The notes under the pieces are model-generated. The model was given only the letters and a program-made list of their open reading frames with translations. It was not told where the DNA came from and made no database searches. DNA of 64,000 nt, taken from positions 124,001 through 188,000 of the forward strand of contig JBGTSJ010000007.1 in the NCBI GenBank assembly GCA_041940305.1, given 5' to 3'. This DNA comes from JBGTSJ01 sp041940305. GTDB lineage: Bacteria; Planctomycetota; Planctomycetia; Planctomycetales; Planctomycetaceae. Shown here one piece after another: positions 35,121 through 44,930 of the stretch (position 1 is the stretch's first letter; every line of letters starts with the position of its first letter). Position numbers and translations under genes: made by a program.

Positions 35121-36131
35121 ATGGACGGGCACCGCAGTCCCTTCCACGCGGCGATCTCGCTCGGCTCCTGGTTCGGGGTCCGGGTGCAGCTTAGCCTGTG
35201 GTTTCCGATCGTCGCGTTGATCCTCTGCTGGAAGTTCGAGCTGCAGCTGGGGCTGCTGGTCACGCTGCTGCTGTTCCTGAGCATCCTCGTCCACGAGTTC
35301 GCCCATATCTTCGCCGCCCGCGCGACCGGCGGTTCGGCCAACGAGATCCTGATGTGGCCGGCCGGCGGACTGGCCATGACGCGGCCCGCCAACACGTTTC
35401 ACTCCGAGTTCCTCACTTCGGCCGCAGGGCCGCTGTCGAACCTGGTGATCTGCCTGTTGACCTACCCGGCCGTTTCGGCGGCCGGCTTTCCCGCCGGGAT
35501 CTGGCATCCATTCGAACTGGTGCCGGTCGAACTGAAGGACGCGTTCTGGCAGGACTGCGCCGTCTTGTTGTTTGACCTCAACTTCCTGCTGTTCCTGGTC
35601 AATCTCCTGCCGGTCTATCCGCTGGACGGCGGCCAGATGCTGCTTGCGGTGTTGTCACTGCGGATCGACGGCGAGACGGCCAAGTTCGCCGCGCTCCGCA
35701 TCGGCATGGCCGTTGGACTGATCGCAGCCGTGTTCGGGCTGATGTTCGAACAGGTCTGGCTCGTGTTCCTCGGATTTCTCGTGTTCTGCATGGACATGCA
35801 CGAGTTCTTCATGGTGCAGCTTTCGGAGCAGCTGGATGACTCCTTCCTCGGGTACGACTTCTCGCAGGGCTACACCAGCCTGGAGCGCTCGCAGGCGCGC
35901 GAGCGGGAGCGTGAACGGGAACGCAAGCCCGGCATGATCGGGCGCTGGCGGCAGCGCCGCGCCGAGCAGAGGCGTCTGCGTGACGAAGCCGAGCGGGTCG
36001 CGACCGAGCAGAAGCTGGATGAACTGCTCGACAAGGTTCATCGTGAAGGCATCAGTTCGCTGTCGGATGCCGAACGCCGGTTCTTGCAGAATGCCAGCAG
36101 CCGTTACCGCAGCCCCGACCGGCCGACGTAG
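35121..36131 (+). CDS. Site-2 protease family membrane metalloprotease (M50)
   Basis: 336 residues, with GGAGGA upstream of ATG 35121. The zinc site HEFAH (about 58-62: SILVHEFAHIFAARATGG) lies in a membrane helix, and the distal metal ligand is in LLPVYPLDGGQ (about 164-174). Four to five membrane segments are visible. The C-terminal cytoplasmic part is Arg/Glu-rich (ARERERERERK) and ends LDELLDKVHREGISSLSDAE, a short helical module also seen at the C-termini of rhomboid proteases. S2P proteins cleave substrates within the membrane, often anti-sigma factors. Confidence 0.93.
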   Translation: MDGHRSPFHAAISLGSWFGVRVQLSLWFPIVALILCWKFELQLGLLVTLLLFLSILVHEFAHIFAARATGGSANEILMWPAGGLAMTRPANTFHSEFLTSAAGPLSNLVICLLTYPAVSAAGFPAGIWHPFELVPVELKDAFWQDCAVLLFDLNFLLFLVNLLPVYPLDGGQMLLAVLSLRIDGETAKFAALRIGMAVGLIAAVFGLMFEQVWLVFLGFLVFCMDMHEFFMVQLSEQLDDSFLGYDFSQGYTSLERSQARERERERERKPGMIGRWRQRRAEQRRLRDEAERVATEQKLDELLDKVHREGISSLSDAERRFLQNASSRYRSPDRPT

Positions 36132-36220
36132 CCGGCCTCGCTCTGCGGCCTGTGCTCACGAGAGGACGGCAGGCTCACCCCACCAATCCACGTCGGCTCC
36201 GCGTCACGGAAGTGACGCGG

Positions 36221-38059
36221 CTACCTGGGGGCGATGGCCTCGCTACTCAACGGCATCCATCGGGCGGAGACGGCCATTACGCAGCAGACGGCGGCGCAGA
36301 AGATGGCGAACCAGTCGCCGAACCGGGTGTAGAGGCTTTGACGCGGGTCGAGCGGAATGTAGCCAACGAGGGCCGCGTTCAGCGATTTGTGGTAGCGGCC
36401 GGTGTCGGGATCCCGCATCGTTGTCCGGGGGGCCTCGCCCGTGCGCATGGCGTCGTAGTCGATGAACTTTTCCGGTTCGCGGACGAGGCCGTCGCCGTCG
36501 ATGATGGCCGAGATGCCGGTGTTGACGGCCCGCACCATCGGCGTGCGGGTTTCGATGCAGCGGAACGAGGCGGTGATCAGATGCTGGTCCAGTTCGCTGG
36601 AGCCGTGGAACCAGCCGTCGTTGGTGAGGTTGACGAGGCAGTCGACCTGCCGGCCTTCCTGCTGTCCGGCGGCGACGATCTCGCGGACGAGATGCGGGAC
36701 GGTGTCCTCAAAACAGATGACGGGCGCGAGACGCGCGCCGTCGACGTTGAAGAAGTGAATCCGCTCGCCGCGTGAGAGCGGGGGATCCCCCATGAAGCCG
36801 AAGATCTGCTGCAGGAATGGCAGTTGTTCTCCGAGTGGGACGAATTCGCCGAAGGGGACAAGGTGCAGCTTGTCGTAGCGGCCGGAGACGCCGGAGTCGC
36901 CGTTCACCAGCACGGCGGAGTTGTAGCGCCTGAGACTATCGGGCGAGGCCTCCAGCGTTTCAATTCCCAGGATCAGCGTTGCGCCGGACTTCTGTGACAG
37001 GTCCAGCAATGCTCCCTGCACTTCATCGCTCTTCCAGGACTGCGCGGGAATCTGGGGATGCACGTCCGTCAGTTGTTCGTCCGTCATGCCGGCCGCGTAG
37101 CTCATCAGCGGCCAGGTGAACATTGTCTCCGGCCAGACGATTAGGTCCGGCTGCTGCTGAACGGCGAGGCCGGTGAGCGCATTGTGAGTATGGAACATGT
37201 CCTCCCACGAGTTCGCGTCCCGCTTCAGGGTCGAGGGGAAGTTGCCCTGAACGAGCGCCACGCGAGGGCCGGCCTCGAACCGTGCGTCGGCCCGCCGCAG
37301 AGTGCCATAGCCCAGCGTCAGTCCCAGCAGCACCAGCAACGCCGCGACCGACCAGATGGGACGGAATGTCTTCGTGTCCTCGGCGACAGGCTGATCCAGT
37401 TGCACCACGCCCAGCCGCCTCCAGACGGACGGCGGCGCCAGCCCGGCCAGCACAGCATTGCCGAGCGCCACCAGGAAGCTCACCCCGTATGTGCCGAAGA
37501 CGTCGCTGATCTGCACCAGCCGCGTCCACTCGTGCTGTGTATGCCCGAGAAAATACCACGCGAATCCGGACAGCAAATGCGCCCGGGCGAATTCGAGTCC
37601 CACCCACACGACCGGCACCGCGATCGACAGCGGAATCCGCCAGCGGTGCACCGCCACGCGGCTGAGACCGACGAACACCGGGAAGTACAACGCCACGTAT
37701 GCCGCCAGCGCGAACCACGCCGGATACATCATCACGTCCCCAAGCCGCATCCATTGCAGCATTACCAGCGAGCAGGCCATCCCGCCCAGGTAGACGTAGC
37801 GATACATCCGCGGCGACGGCTGCGGCAGGCGAACAAGCTGAATCAGCGGAACCAGCGCCAGCCAGGCAAGAGGGCCCCAGTCCAGCGGCGTGAAGGCCGC
37901 CCACAGGAGCACCGCCGTGAGCATCGAGAGGGCGATCGCGCCTCGAGCCGGCGTCGGCGACCGGCGTGCCGTGTCGATGATCTCTTCAACACTGCGGTCG
38001 CTCCGGCGCCGGTCATCGGCGGCGGACTTCACTGTACGATCCATGACCGCTGTCGCCAT
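36221..38059 (-). CDS. lnt: Apolipoprotein N-acyltransferase
   Basis: 612 residues from ATG 38059 (AGGAG six bases upstream). The N-terminal 200 residues contain about six membrane helices. The C-terminal nitrilase-like domain shows the Glu-Lys-Cys triad: VWPETMFTWPL (Glu), YDKLHLVPFGEFVPLG (Lys) and PVICFEDTVPHLVREI (Cys). Lnt adds the third acyl chain to lipoproteins, which fits the several lipoproteins encoded here. It is longer than E. coli Lnt (512) through an N-terminal extension and loops. The gene is convergent with the site-2 protease gene and lies downstream of moeA in the same direction. Confidence 0.93.
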   Translation of the reverse strand: MATAVMDRTVKSAADDRRRSDRSVEEIIDTARRSPTPARGAIALSMLTAVLLWAAFTPLDWGPLAWLALVPLIQLVRLPQPSPRMYRYVYLGGMACSLVMLQWMRLGDVMMYPAWFALAAYVALYFPVFVGLSRVAVHRWRIPLSIAVPVVWVGLEFARAHLLSGFAWYFLGHTQHEWTRLVQISDVFGTYGVSFLVALGNAVLAGLAPPSVWRRLGVVQLDQPVAEDTKTFRPIWSVAALLVLLGLTLGYGTLRRADARFEAGPRVALVQGNFPSTLKRDANSWEDMFHTHNALTGLAVQQQPDLIVWPETMFTWPLMSYAAGMTDEQLTDVHPQIPAQSWKSDEVQGALLDLSQKSGATLILGIETLEASPDSLRRYNSAVLVNGDSGVSGRYDKLHLVPFGEFVPLGEQLPFLQQIFGFMGDPPLSRGERIHFFNVDGARLAPVICFEDTVPHLVREIVAAGQQEGRQVDCLVNLTNDGWFHGSSELDQHLITASFRCIETRTPMVRAVNTGISAIIDGDGLVREPEKFIDYDAMRTGEAPRTTMRDPDTGRYHKSLNAALVGYIPLDPRQSLYTRFGDWFAIFCAAVCCVMAVSARWMPLSSEAIAPR

Positions 38060-38176
38060 CCTCATCTCCTTCCCTGGAGATTCTACGCATTGGAACTGCA
38101 CGCCTGGTGTCCGCACTCGGAATCTTCTGCGAGCTCACGACAGTTCGACACGGGATCCGTCATTCGGCCGTCGGAT

Positions 38177-39400
38177 TCACCACGGATAGACGTCCACCTC
38201 ATCGCCGACGGAATACAACCGCTCGCCCGCAGGAAACAACACCATCGCGTCCGCTTCGACCGTCGATCGGATGTCCGACGATCCTTTCCAGTTCACCGGC
38301 GCGACCCGCGGACCATCCGCCGTCCACTCCAGCCGCGACGGAAAGTAGGTAGGACGGTCGTCGGAATGCGGCCGCTCCACCGACATTCGAGCCCGCACCG
38401 GTTGCGGCAACTGCGGTTCGATACCGGCCAGCACGTTGATCGCCGTCCTGACGAACAATTCGAAGCAAACCATACTGCTGACGGGGTTTCCGGGCAAGCC
38501 GAAAACAAAGTGCGGCTTCCCGTCGGAGGACCGTTCACTATCCAGCCGACCGAACCAGATCGGCTTACCCGGCTTCAACTCCGCCTTGTGGAACATCTGC
38601 GTAACGCCGCACTCCTGAAGGACCTTCGGAACCAGGTCCAGCTTGCCCGCGGAGACTCCCCCCGACAGGCAGAGGATGTCCGACTGCAGTCCCTCCAGCA
38701 CCAGAGACGTCAGATGTTCCGGCTCATCGCGGGCGATGCCCAGGTCGCGGCTGCGGCACCCCCGGCGCGTTGCCTGGGCGATCAGCATGCATCCATTGCT
38801 GTTCCGAATCTGTCCCGGCCCCGGCGTCTGATCGACCGGAACCAGTTCGTCGCCGGTCGCCAGCACGGCGAGTGACGGCTGCAGATAACACATCAACCGG
38901 GCATGCCCCAGTTCGGCGAGCACGGCAATCTCCTGCGGCCGGATCATTCGCCCGGCCGGAACGACGCGCTCTCCGACGCGCATGGCGGTTCCCCGGCGAA
39001 TAATGTTCGCATCCGGCGACGGGGCCGCACGCTGGATTGTCGCCGTCTGCGTCGCGGCATCGAAGTCGGTCTCCTCAAGCCGGACGACCGCATCAGCCCC
39101 GGCGGGGATTGGGGCGCCCGTCATGATCCGGATCGCTTCGCCGTGGCCGATTCCGCGCTCGTCGACTCTGCCCGCTGTCAGTTCGCCGACGACCCGCAAC
39201 TTGATACCCGCACGATCGACGTCCACCGTCCGGATCGCATAGCCGTCCATCATCGATTTGTCGAATGGAGGCGAATCGATGCTGCTGAGAACGTCGCCGG
39301 CGACCACCGCGCCGAGCGCATCCGACAGCGCCGTCTCCTGGGGAGTCAGTGGGCTGACGGACTCAAGGATCAACTGCAGGGCCTGGGAGACGCTCAACAT
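38177..39400 (-). CDS. moeA: Molybdopterin molybdotransferase MoeA
   Basis: 407 residues, the usual length. Motifs are PPFDKSMMDGYAIR (about 44-57), RIMTGAPIPAGADAVV (about 91-106), VLATGDELVP (about 185), LSGGVSAGKLD (about 245) and FVFGLPGNPVSSMVCFE (about 300). MoeA inserts molybdate into adenylylated molybdopterin to finish the molybdenum cofactor. It precedes lnt in the same direction with a gap of about 115 bases; no other cofactor gene is in the window. Confidence 0.95.
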   Translation of the reverse strand: MLSVSQALQLILESVSPLTPQETALSDALGAVVAGDVLSSIDSPPFDKSMMDGYAIRTVDVDRAGIKLRVVGELTAGRVDERGIGHGEAIRIMTGAPIPAGADAVVRLEETDFDAATQTATIQRAAPSPDANIIRRGTAMRVGERVVPAGRMIRPQEIAVLAELGHARLMCYLQPSLAVLATGDELVPVDQTPGPGQIRNSNGCMLIAQATRRGCRSRDLGIARDEPEHLTSLVLEGLQSDILCLSGGVSAGKLDLVPKVLQECGVTQMFHKAELKPGKPIWFGRLDSERSSDGKPHFVFGLPGNPVSSMVCFELFVRTAINVLAGIEPQLPQPVRARMSVERPHSDDRPTYFPSRLEWTADGPRVAPVNWKGSSDIRSTVEADAMVLFPAGERLYSVGDEVDVYPW

Positions 39401-39495
39401 GATCGCTGGACAGTATCTGACAGAACCAACTCGGACGAAGAGACATCGTTCCGCACATCATTGCTCGCACTGCAGGCCGCGTCTACGATCGCGTG

Positions 39496-40773
39496 ATGAA
39501 GCACAACACTCGGACGCCGCGTCCCCCGCGGAAGGCCGACCGGCCCGGCGCTCCTGCACGGCTGCCGCTCGCTCCCGAACATCTCAACCAGCGCCCGCTC
39601 GCGGTGCCGGATGACGTTCCGCTGCCGGAGATCGTCGTCCGCTCACCCACCCGGCACCCGTATCTCTATCGCAAGCGACTGGGGGACTTCGACCGCCGCG
39701 CGCGACACGGCGATCTCGTCCGACTCAAACTGGAGAATGGCGACCACTTTGGCTACGGGCTCTTTAATCCACGCGCCGAGATCGCAGTCCGGCTGCTGAC
39801 GCAGGACGCCGAACCGCCGCGCGAGGAGTGGTGGGCCGCCCGACTTGCCGACGCCGTGTCGCTGCGCCGCGACGTGCTGCAATTGACAGGCAAGGACGCC
39901 GCGTGCCGGCTCGTGCATGCCGAAGGGGACGGCCTTCCCGGCTTCGTCGCTGACCAGTTCGGCGACGTCCTCTCAATCGAGGTGTTCAGTCTGGCGGCAT
40001 TCCAGCGAGTCGATGCACTCGCAAGCATGCTCCAGGAGATGGGCGGCGCGCGGCACATCGCGATTCGCTGTGCGCCGCAGTCGCTGGAGCACGAAGGATT
40101 CCACACAGACCCGTTCGGATCGCCCGGGCTGCCGAATTCGGTGATTGTGGAGGAGTTCGGAACGCGATTCCGCGTGCATCTCAGCGGACACAAGACCGGA
40201 TTCTTCTGCGATCAGCGCGACAACCGCCGCAAGCTCGCCGACCTATGCGGCGACAGGACAGTGCTGGATGCGTGCTGCTATTCCGGGGGCTTCGCCGTTC
40301 AAGCCCGAACACTCGGCGGCGCCGCGGACGTGACGGGTGTTGATCTGGATGAAGACGCGATCGCAGCCGCTCGGGAGAACGCGCGCTTAAATCGCCAGCA
40401 GATCCGCTTTGTGCATGCGGATGCGTTCGCCTATCTCCGCGACATGCTGCGCAATGGACGCACTTATAACATCGTCGTTTTGGACCCGCCGAAATTTATT
40501 CGCTCACGACAGGAGATGGAGGACGGGCGGCAGAAGTATTTCGATCTGAACCGGCTCGCAATGCAGCTCGTGTCCCCGGGAGGCTGGTTGCTGACGTGTA
40601 CATGCTCGGGATTGCTGGGTGTACGCGAGTTTCAACAGACGGTCGCGTCCGCTGTCCCTCCGGGACGCAGCGCCCGCATTCTCGATCGAACCGGTGCAAA
40701 CCCGGATCATCCCATCGCTGCGAATTGTCTGGAGACGGAGTATCTGCAGGCGCTTTGGCTCCGCGTGGACTAG
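39496..40773 (+). CDS. rlmI: Class I SAM-dependent rRNA methyltransferase (RlmI-like, PUA domain)
   Basis: 425 residues from ATG 39496. An N-terminal PUA-like domain (HPYLYRKRLGDFDRRARHGD, GYGLFNPRAEIAVRLL) is followed by the methyltransferase fold: GHKTGFFCDQRDNRR (about 235), VLDACCYSGGFAVQARTLG (SAM-binding motif I, about 257) and IVVLDPPKFIRSR (motif IV, about 327). RlmI methylates a cytosine of 23S rRNA in E. coli. The first 50 residues are a basic, Pro-rich extension. It is divergent from moeA. Confidence 0.9.
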   Translation: MKHNTRTPRPPRKADRPGAPARLPLAPEHLNQRPLAVPDDVPLPEIVVRSPTRHPYLYRKRLGDFDRRARHGDLVRLKLENGDHFGYGLFNPRAEIAVRLLTQDAEPPREEWWAARLADAVSLRRDVLQLTGKDAACRLVHAEGDGLPGFVADQFGDVLSIEVFSLAAFQRVDALASMLQEMGGARHIAIRCAPQSLEHEGFHTDPFGSPGLPNSVIVEEFGTRFRVHLSGHKTGFFCDQRDNRRKLADLCGDRTVLDACCYSGGFAVQARTLGGAADVTGVDLDEDAIAAARENARLNRQQIRFVHADAFAYLRDMLRNGRTYNIVVLDPPKFIRSRQEMEDGRQKYFDLNRLAMQLVSPGGWLLTCTCSGLLGVREFQQTVASAVPPGRSARILDRTGANPDHPIAANCLETEYLQALWLRVD

Positions 40774-41031
40774 GTCGAGAGCGGACCGGCATCTGGACAG
40801 GCGTGGTGATGTACACTCGTGCCGACACGTGTGTTGGCTGGAGAAATCCTAGTCGCCTGCTGCACCAGTGTGAGCATGAAACTTAGAACACTATTGTGGT
40901 AAAGGCGTGCCTGCAGTGTGCACTTCCTTGTCGATGCATCAGTCTGATTATAGACTAGGCCGGTCGTAGGTCACAGAAGCAGAAGCGGCACAACTAACCG
41001 CAGCACGATCAATCCGAGAGGACCGAGGACG

Positions 41032-41436
41032 ATGGCGAAGATGTCGGGGGAAATGACGCTGGCACAACTGGAGCGGGCGCTGGAGAAGAAGCGCTCCCGG
41101 CTGGAAGATTTGGAAAGCCGCCGCAGCTCATTGCAACAGCAACTGGCCAAAGTCGAGGCCCAGATCAGCGGTATCTCGGGGCGCGGCGCAGGTTCGGGCG
41201 GTGTGCGAAAGCGCCGCAAGCGCCCCCGGAACGCCCAGTCGCTCAAAGACTACGTGAAGGACATTCTCTCGCGCAACAAGAAAGGGCTGACACTCGCCGA
41301 ACTGCACGAGAAACTGGAGCAGACGGACTACAAGTCTCGCGCGAGAAACTTCCGCAACGTCCTGTACCAATGCCTGTACAACAGCGACGATGTGCAGCAG
41401 GACAAATCGAGCGGCAAGTACGCCCTGAAGGGCTGA
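41032..41436 (+). CDS. Small coiled-coil plus winged-helix protein
   Basis: 134 residues. Residues 8-47 form a coiled coil (LAQLERALEKKRSRLEDLES and on). A basic linker (VRKRRKRPRNAQ) leads to a winged-helix-like domain (SLKDYVKDILSRNKKGLTLA, ELHEKLEQTDYKSRARNFRN, NVLYQCLYN). The last part resembles the HARE-HTH/HB1-ASXL winged-helix fold used in DNA-binding proteins. It may be a nucleoid or transcription factor. The upstream 258 bases (40774-41031) are less GC-rich and hold no gene. Confidence 0.75.
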   Translation: MAKMSGEMTLAQLERALEKKRSRLEDLESRRSSLQQQLAKVEAQISGISGRGAGSGGVRKRRKRPRNAQSLKDYVKDILSRNKKGLTLAELHEKLEQTDYKSRARNFRNVLYQCLYNSDDVQQDKSSGKYALKG

Positions 41437-41466
41437 CGCTTGAAGGTGTGCGCCCCGACTCCCGGT

Positions 41467-41916
41467 TCAGTCGCGGCCGGTTGCAGCACTGTCGATCTGC
41501 GCCGGCGACGGACTTCGCGATGCTGCGACGATGCGCAGCCGGTCGAGAATGCCCTGTTCGGACACAAAGCGGACGAACTTCAGGCCGTACACGTACTGCA
41601 GTTCGGCGGTCCGTCCCAGACGTGACACTTCCTTAACGTGCTCATTGACGACCTGCGCTTCAACAAAGCGCTCCGCCAGTTCCGGCATCAGGATCCGCAG
41701 ATACACAGTGCGAACGGGAAGCGGCTCCTGGCAAACGATCCTGGCGCCGGTGGCGGACAGATTGCTGGATCGTGAGCGAATGCAGTAGAAGCCGTCGTCT
41801 CCATCGGCGATAACGGTGACGGCCGTGTGATATTCGACTCGGACATTGTGACGTCGGTTCTCCTCCTCGTTGGCGGGAGAAGCCGGCGCTGTGAGTGTTC
41901 GCGAGGGAGGCGACAT
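41467..41916 (-). CDS. PilZ domain protein
   Basis: 149 residues. The cyclic-di-GMP-binding signature is present: RRHNVR (about 21-26, the RxxxR-type motif) and SNLSATGAR (about 50-58, the D/NxSxxG motif), followed by GLKFVRF (about 117). PilZ proteins are c-di-GMP receptors that control motility or surface behaviour. It is a single-domain protein with short Ser/Pro-rich ends. It is convergent with the coiled-coil/winged-helix gene. Confidence 0.87.
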   Translation of the reverse strand: MSPPSRTLTAPASPANEEENRRHNVRVEYHTAVTVIADGDDGFYCIRSRSSNLSATGARIVCQEPLPVRTVYLRILMPELAERFVEAQVVNEHVKEVSRLGRTAELQYVYGLKFVRFVSEQGILDRLRIVAASRSPSPAQIDSAATGRD

Positions 41917-42072
41917 GGCACGCTAATCCTAGCATGCCTCGTATGCCGCGAACGGAATTTCGCTGTTGCCGAAGTCAATCCGACGTCTTCAAACGAAGTC
42001 CCGGCGGGAGCCTAACGGATTTAGCGATTCTGCAGTCGGAATCGCCTGGGGCGCAGCCATAGCCGGTTGCCG

Positions 42073-43053
42073 TCAGCCGACGGCCCGCAGCTGCAGTTCC
42101 TCGGCGTTCAGCGACACAATCGCGATCCCAAGCTTGTCGGCCAGCTGCACGACCTGTGGCTCATCCAGCAGAATCGTCATGCCGGCTTCGACGGCGAGCA
42201 CGCGACCGCCGGCTTCCCGCATCGTCTGCAGCGTCTGCATGCCGATCGTCGGGACGTCAAATCGCATGTCCTGACTCGGCTTGGCGACCTTCACCACCGT
42301 GAATCCGCCGCGACGACACAACTGTCCCGCGCGGCGCAGGCATTCATCGGTCCCCTCGATCGCTTCCACCGCAATCACGGCGGTGTCGTTGACGACGACC
42401 GTCTGCCCGATATCGAGGCGTCCCATCTCCTTGGCGAGTTCCCAGCCGAAAGTGATGTCTTTCCACTGAGCTGGGGTGGGCCGGCGTCGGGTGAGGAATC
42501 CGTGTTTCACGAGCAGCTCCGGGCAAAAATCGAGTGCCGAGGCAAAGTGGATGCCGTCCCGCTCAAATTCGCGGATCACGGCCAGCAGCAGCGTGTCGTC
42601 CTTCTTGTTCTCGCGGCAATAGCGGTACCACATGTGCAAGGTGCGCGCATCGGGAACCAGTCGCAGCATCCGCAGCGGCTTGAACAGTTCCCGCTTCTCC
42701 ACCTTGCCCGCCATCACAACCTGCGAGACCCCCTGCCGCTTGAAAAAGCGGATCGCACGCCCCAGTCGAGCGAGCGGGGCCGTGCGAAAACGGTGACAGA
42801 TCTCGCCAAGCTGCGGATCGGCCAGTCCGAGCACGCCCATTCCATACACGGCGTAGCCCTGTCGACGTGCCGCCTCCGCGAAGAGCAGTGGGAAGCGGCC
42901 CCAACCCGCCAGCAGCCCGATGCGCGGCGACTCCCGATGAGGGAACGGGAGGATCCGCGGCTCGTCAGCGTCATCGACGGAATGCGCCGATGGCAACGAC
43001 AATCCGCCGGCCGATGAGTTCTCGGTGTCGATCTGGAATTCGGACGTGGACAT
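42073..43053 (-). CDS. lpxI: UDP-2,3-diacylglucosamine pyrophosphatase LpxI
   Basis: 326 residues. After a variable N-terminus of about 40 residues the LpxI pattern begins: PRIGLLAGWGRFPLLFAEAA (about 43-62), VMAGKVEKRELFKP (about 112), DDTLLLAVIREFE (about 152), then KPSQDMRFDVPTIGMQTLQT and a GMTILLDEPQ segment with the catalytic Asp region. LpxI hydrolyses UDP-2,3-diacylglucosamine to lipid X in lipid A synthesis and replaces LpxH. It lies 48 bases downstream of lpxD in the same direction, a lipid A operon. Confidence 0.94.
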   Translation of the reverse strand: MSTSEFQIDTENSSAGGLSLPSAHSVDDADEPRILPFPHRESPRIGLLAGWGRFPLLFAEAARRQGYAVYGMGVLGLADPQLGEICHRFRTAPLARLGRAIRFFKRQGVSQVVMAGKVEKRELFKPLRMLRLVPDARTLHMWYRYCRENKKDDTLLLAVIREFERDGIHFASALDFCPELLVKHGFLTRRRPTPAQWKDITFGWELAKEMGRLDIGQTVVVNDTAVIAVEAIEGTDECLRRAGQLCRRGGFTVVKVAKPSQDMRFDVPTIGMQTLQTMREAGGRVLAVEAGMTILLDEPQVVQLADKLGIAIVSLNAEELQLRAVG

Positions 43054-43101
43054 GGAGCATAACCCGCCGTCGCCGGCGGACGGGATCTCAGATTCTCGGG
43101 C

Positions 43102-44178
43102 TCAGGCGGCCTTCGCCTCTCCGGACGTTTCGGACATCGAACGCAGTTCCGCCTCCAGCCGCCGCACCGTGGCTTCCAGCGCCCGCAATTGCGTGCGCAT
43201 TTCGGGAAGCTTTCGCAGGGCCAGATGCGCCTTAATGGCGTCCTTCTCGGGCCAGGCGGGGATGCCGTGATAGCGCTCGCCGTCGGGAACGTTGCCGGAG
43301 ACCCCGGCCATTGCCCCGATGGACGACCCGGTCCCGATGTGTGCGTGGTCAGCCACGCCAACCTGCCCGCCGCAGCGCACGTAATCCCCGGTGCTGGCCG
43401 ATCCGGCAAGCCCGACCTGTGCCGCGAAGGCGTTGTGTTTACCCAGCACGCAGTTGTGGGCGATCATCACCTGGTTATCGAGCTTCGTCCCTTCGCCGAT
43501 GACCGTCGCACCGATCATCGCGCGATCGACCGTGGTTCCCGCGCCGATCTCCACATCGTCTTCCAGCACCACGGTGCCGGTATGCGGGATGTGCCGGAAC
43601 CGGCCCTGCTCAAAGCGGTATCCAAAACCGTCTGCACCGATAACGGCGGTCGCATGAATGATGACGCGATGCCCGATTCGCACCTCGGGATAGAGCACGG
43701 CATTGGCGTGCACGGTCACATCGTCCCCGATGCGGCAGCCGTCTCCGATGACGACGCCCGGATGGATATCGCAGCGGGCGCCCAGGACCACTCTTTCGCC
43801 GATCACCGCTCCGGCCGCAACGTTGCAGTCCGCTCCCAGTTGCGCAGTCGGGGCAATGGAGGCCTGTGCGGAGATGCCCGTATGCCGCCGTGGCGGGCGC
43901 GGGCGGAACGTCACCATCATGTCGATGAAGGCCCGTTGCGCATCTTCGACAACGATCAGGCTGGGCTCGGACTGCGACGGCGCCAGCTGGCCGGAGATCA
44001 GGACCGCGGCAGCCCGGGTCGTCGCCAGCAGGCGCAGGGCCTTTTCAGACGCGATATACGTGAGCTCGTTCCCGGACGCCGATTCGAGCGGCGCCACATC
44101 ATTAACCACCCGATCGGGGTCGCCGCGCAATTCGCCGCGAACCAGCTCCGCGATTTGCCGAGTAGTCAGGGCCGACAT
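43102..44178 (-). CDS. lpxD: UDP-3-O-acylglucosamine N-acyltransferase LpxD
   Basis: 358 residues from ATG 44178 (AAAGGA just upstream); the frame is open further. An N-terminal uridine-binding domain (MSALTTRQIAELVRGELRGD, VAPLESASGNELTYIA) leads into a left-handed beta-helix of hexapeptide repeats (about 100-310). The catalytic His is in VIIHATAVIGADGFGYRFE (about 185-203). A C-terminal helical segment ends in a coiled coil. LpxD adds the N-linked hydroxyacyl chain in lipid A synthesis. It is followed by lpxI. Confidence 0.95.
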   Translation of the reverse strand: MSALTTRQIAELVRGELRGDPDRVVNDVAPLESASGNELTYIASEKALRLLATTRAAAVLISGQLAPSQSEPSLIVVEDAQRAFIDMMVTFRPRPPRRHTGISAQASIAPTAQLGADCNVAAGAVIGERVVLGARCDIHPGVVIGDGCRIGDDVTVHANAVLYPEVRIGHRVIIHATAVIGADGFGYRFEQGRFRHIPHTGTVVLEDDVEIGAGTTVDRAMIGATVIGEGTKLDNQVMIAHNCVLGKHNAFAAQVGLAGSASTGDYVRCGGQVGVADHAHIGTGSSIGAMAGVSGNVPDGERYHGIPAWPEKDAIKAHLALRKLPEMRTQLRALEATVRRLEAELRSMSETSGEAKAA

Positions 44179-44438
44179 CGGAATCCTTTCCGAGGCACTG
44201 CAACACTGAGGATGCGTCGATTGGGAAGCGCGGGGTTGTACTCGAATTCGCCGGCCGGGATCAACAGCGGATTTCTCAGGCCCGGCGGCGGCCATGTCGC
44301 GGAAGCACCATGCCCGTAAGAGATTGCGTCTGCAAGGCGACTCAGGCAGCCACCCTCCGGCCGCTTGGGCGAGAGGGGGCTGATTCGCTACACTGCAGCC
44401 GATACTGCTGAATTCACCACCTTCGGTCCCGGCACATC

Positions 44439-44810
44439 ATGCCCGTACGCGGCCTGCGAGGCGCCATCAACTGCGACGAGAACTCGCCGTCCAGCATCCT
44501 CGGCGCGACGCGCGAACTGCTGCAGGAGATCATTCGCGTCAATGATCTCACGGACTTCGACGAAATCGTCTCGGCGATCTTCACGACGTCCCCCGACCTG
44601 AACGCCGTGTATCCGGCAGAGGCCGCCCGGGAACTGGGGATGCACCGCGTTCCCTTATTGTGCGGGACCGAAATCGCCGTCCCGGGCGGGATGCCCCGGT
44701 GCATCCGTATCCTGCTCCACGTGAACTCCGACAAGCCGCAGCGCGACATGGTGCACGTGTACCTGCGGGATGCGAAGAAGCTGCGTCCCGACATGCAGAG
44801 CGCCCAGTAG
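44439..44810 (+). CDS. aroH: Monofunctional chorismate mutase, AroH type
   Basis: 123 residues. It follows Bacillus AroH closely: VRGLRGAINCDENSPSSIL (Arg near 6 and Glu near 14), ATRELLQEIIRVN, SAIFTTSPDLNAVYPAEAAR (about 46-65), VPLLCGTEIAVPGGMPRCIR (about 72-91, Cys and the catalytic Arg) and DMVHVYLRDAKKLRPD (Tyr near 107). It isomerises chorismate to prephenate for Phe/Tyr synthesis as a trimer. It is divergent from lpxD. Confidence 0.93.
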   Translation: MPVRGLRGAINCDENSPSSILGATRELLQEIIRVNDLTDFDEIVSAIFTTSPDLNAVYPAEAARELGMHRVPLLCGTEIAVPGGMPRCIRILLHVNSDKPQRDMVHVYLRDAKKLRPDMQSAQ

Positions 44811-44930
44811 CGCCTGCTTCCCGGCGTGCGGCGGTTCGCTATACTGGCCCGAGCAGCGCTGCCGCAGGCGTGTCGGCGCTCCTTTACGGTTCATCGTTGG
44901 ATTCAGATTCCGCCCGTCACGCGACAAATC

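Noticed and set aside
37184..38875. 563-codon plus-strand open frame across lnt and moeA
   Set aside because: It is antisense to two well-identified genes and is compositionally a shadow.
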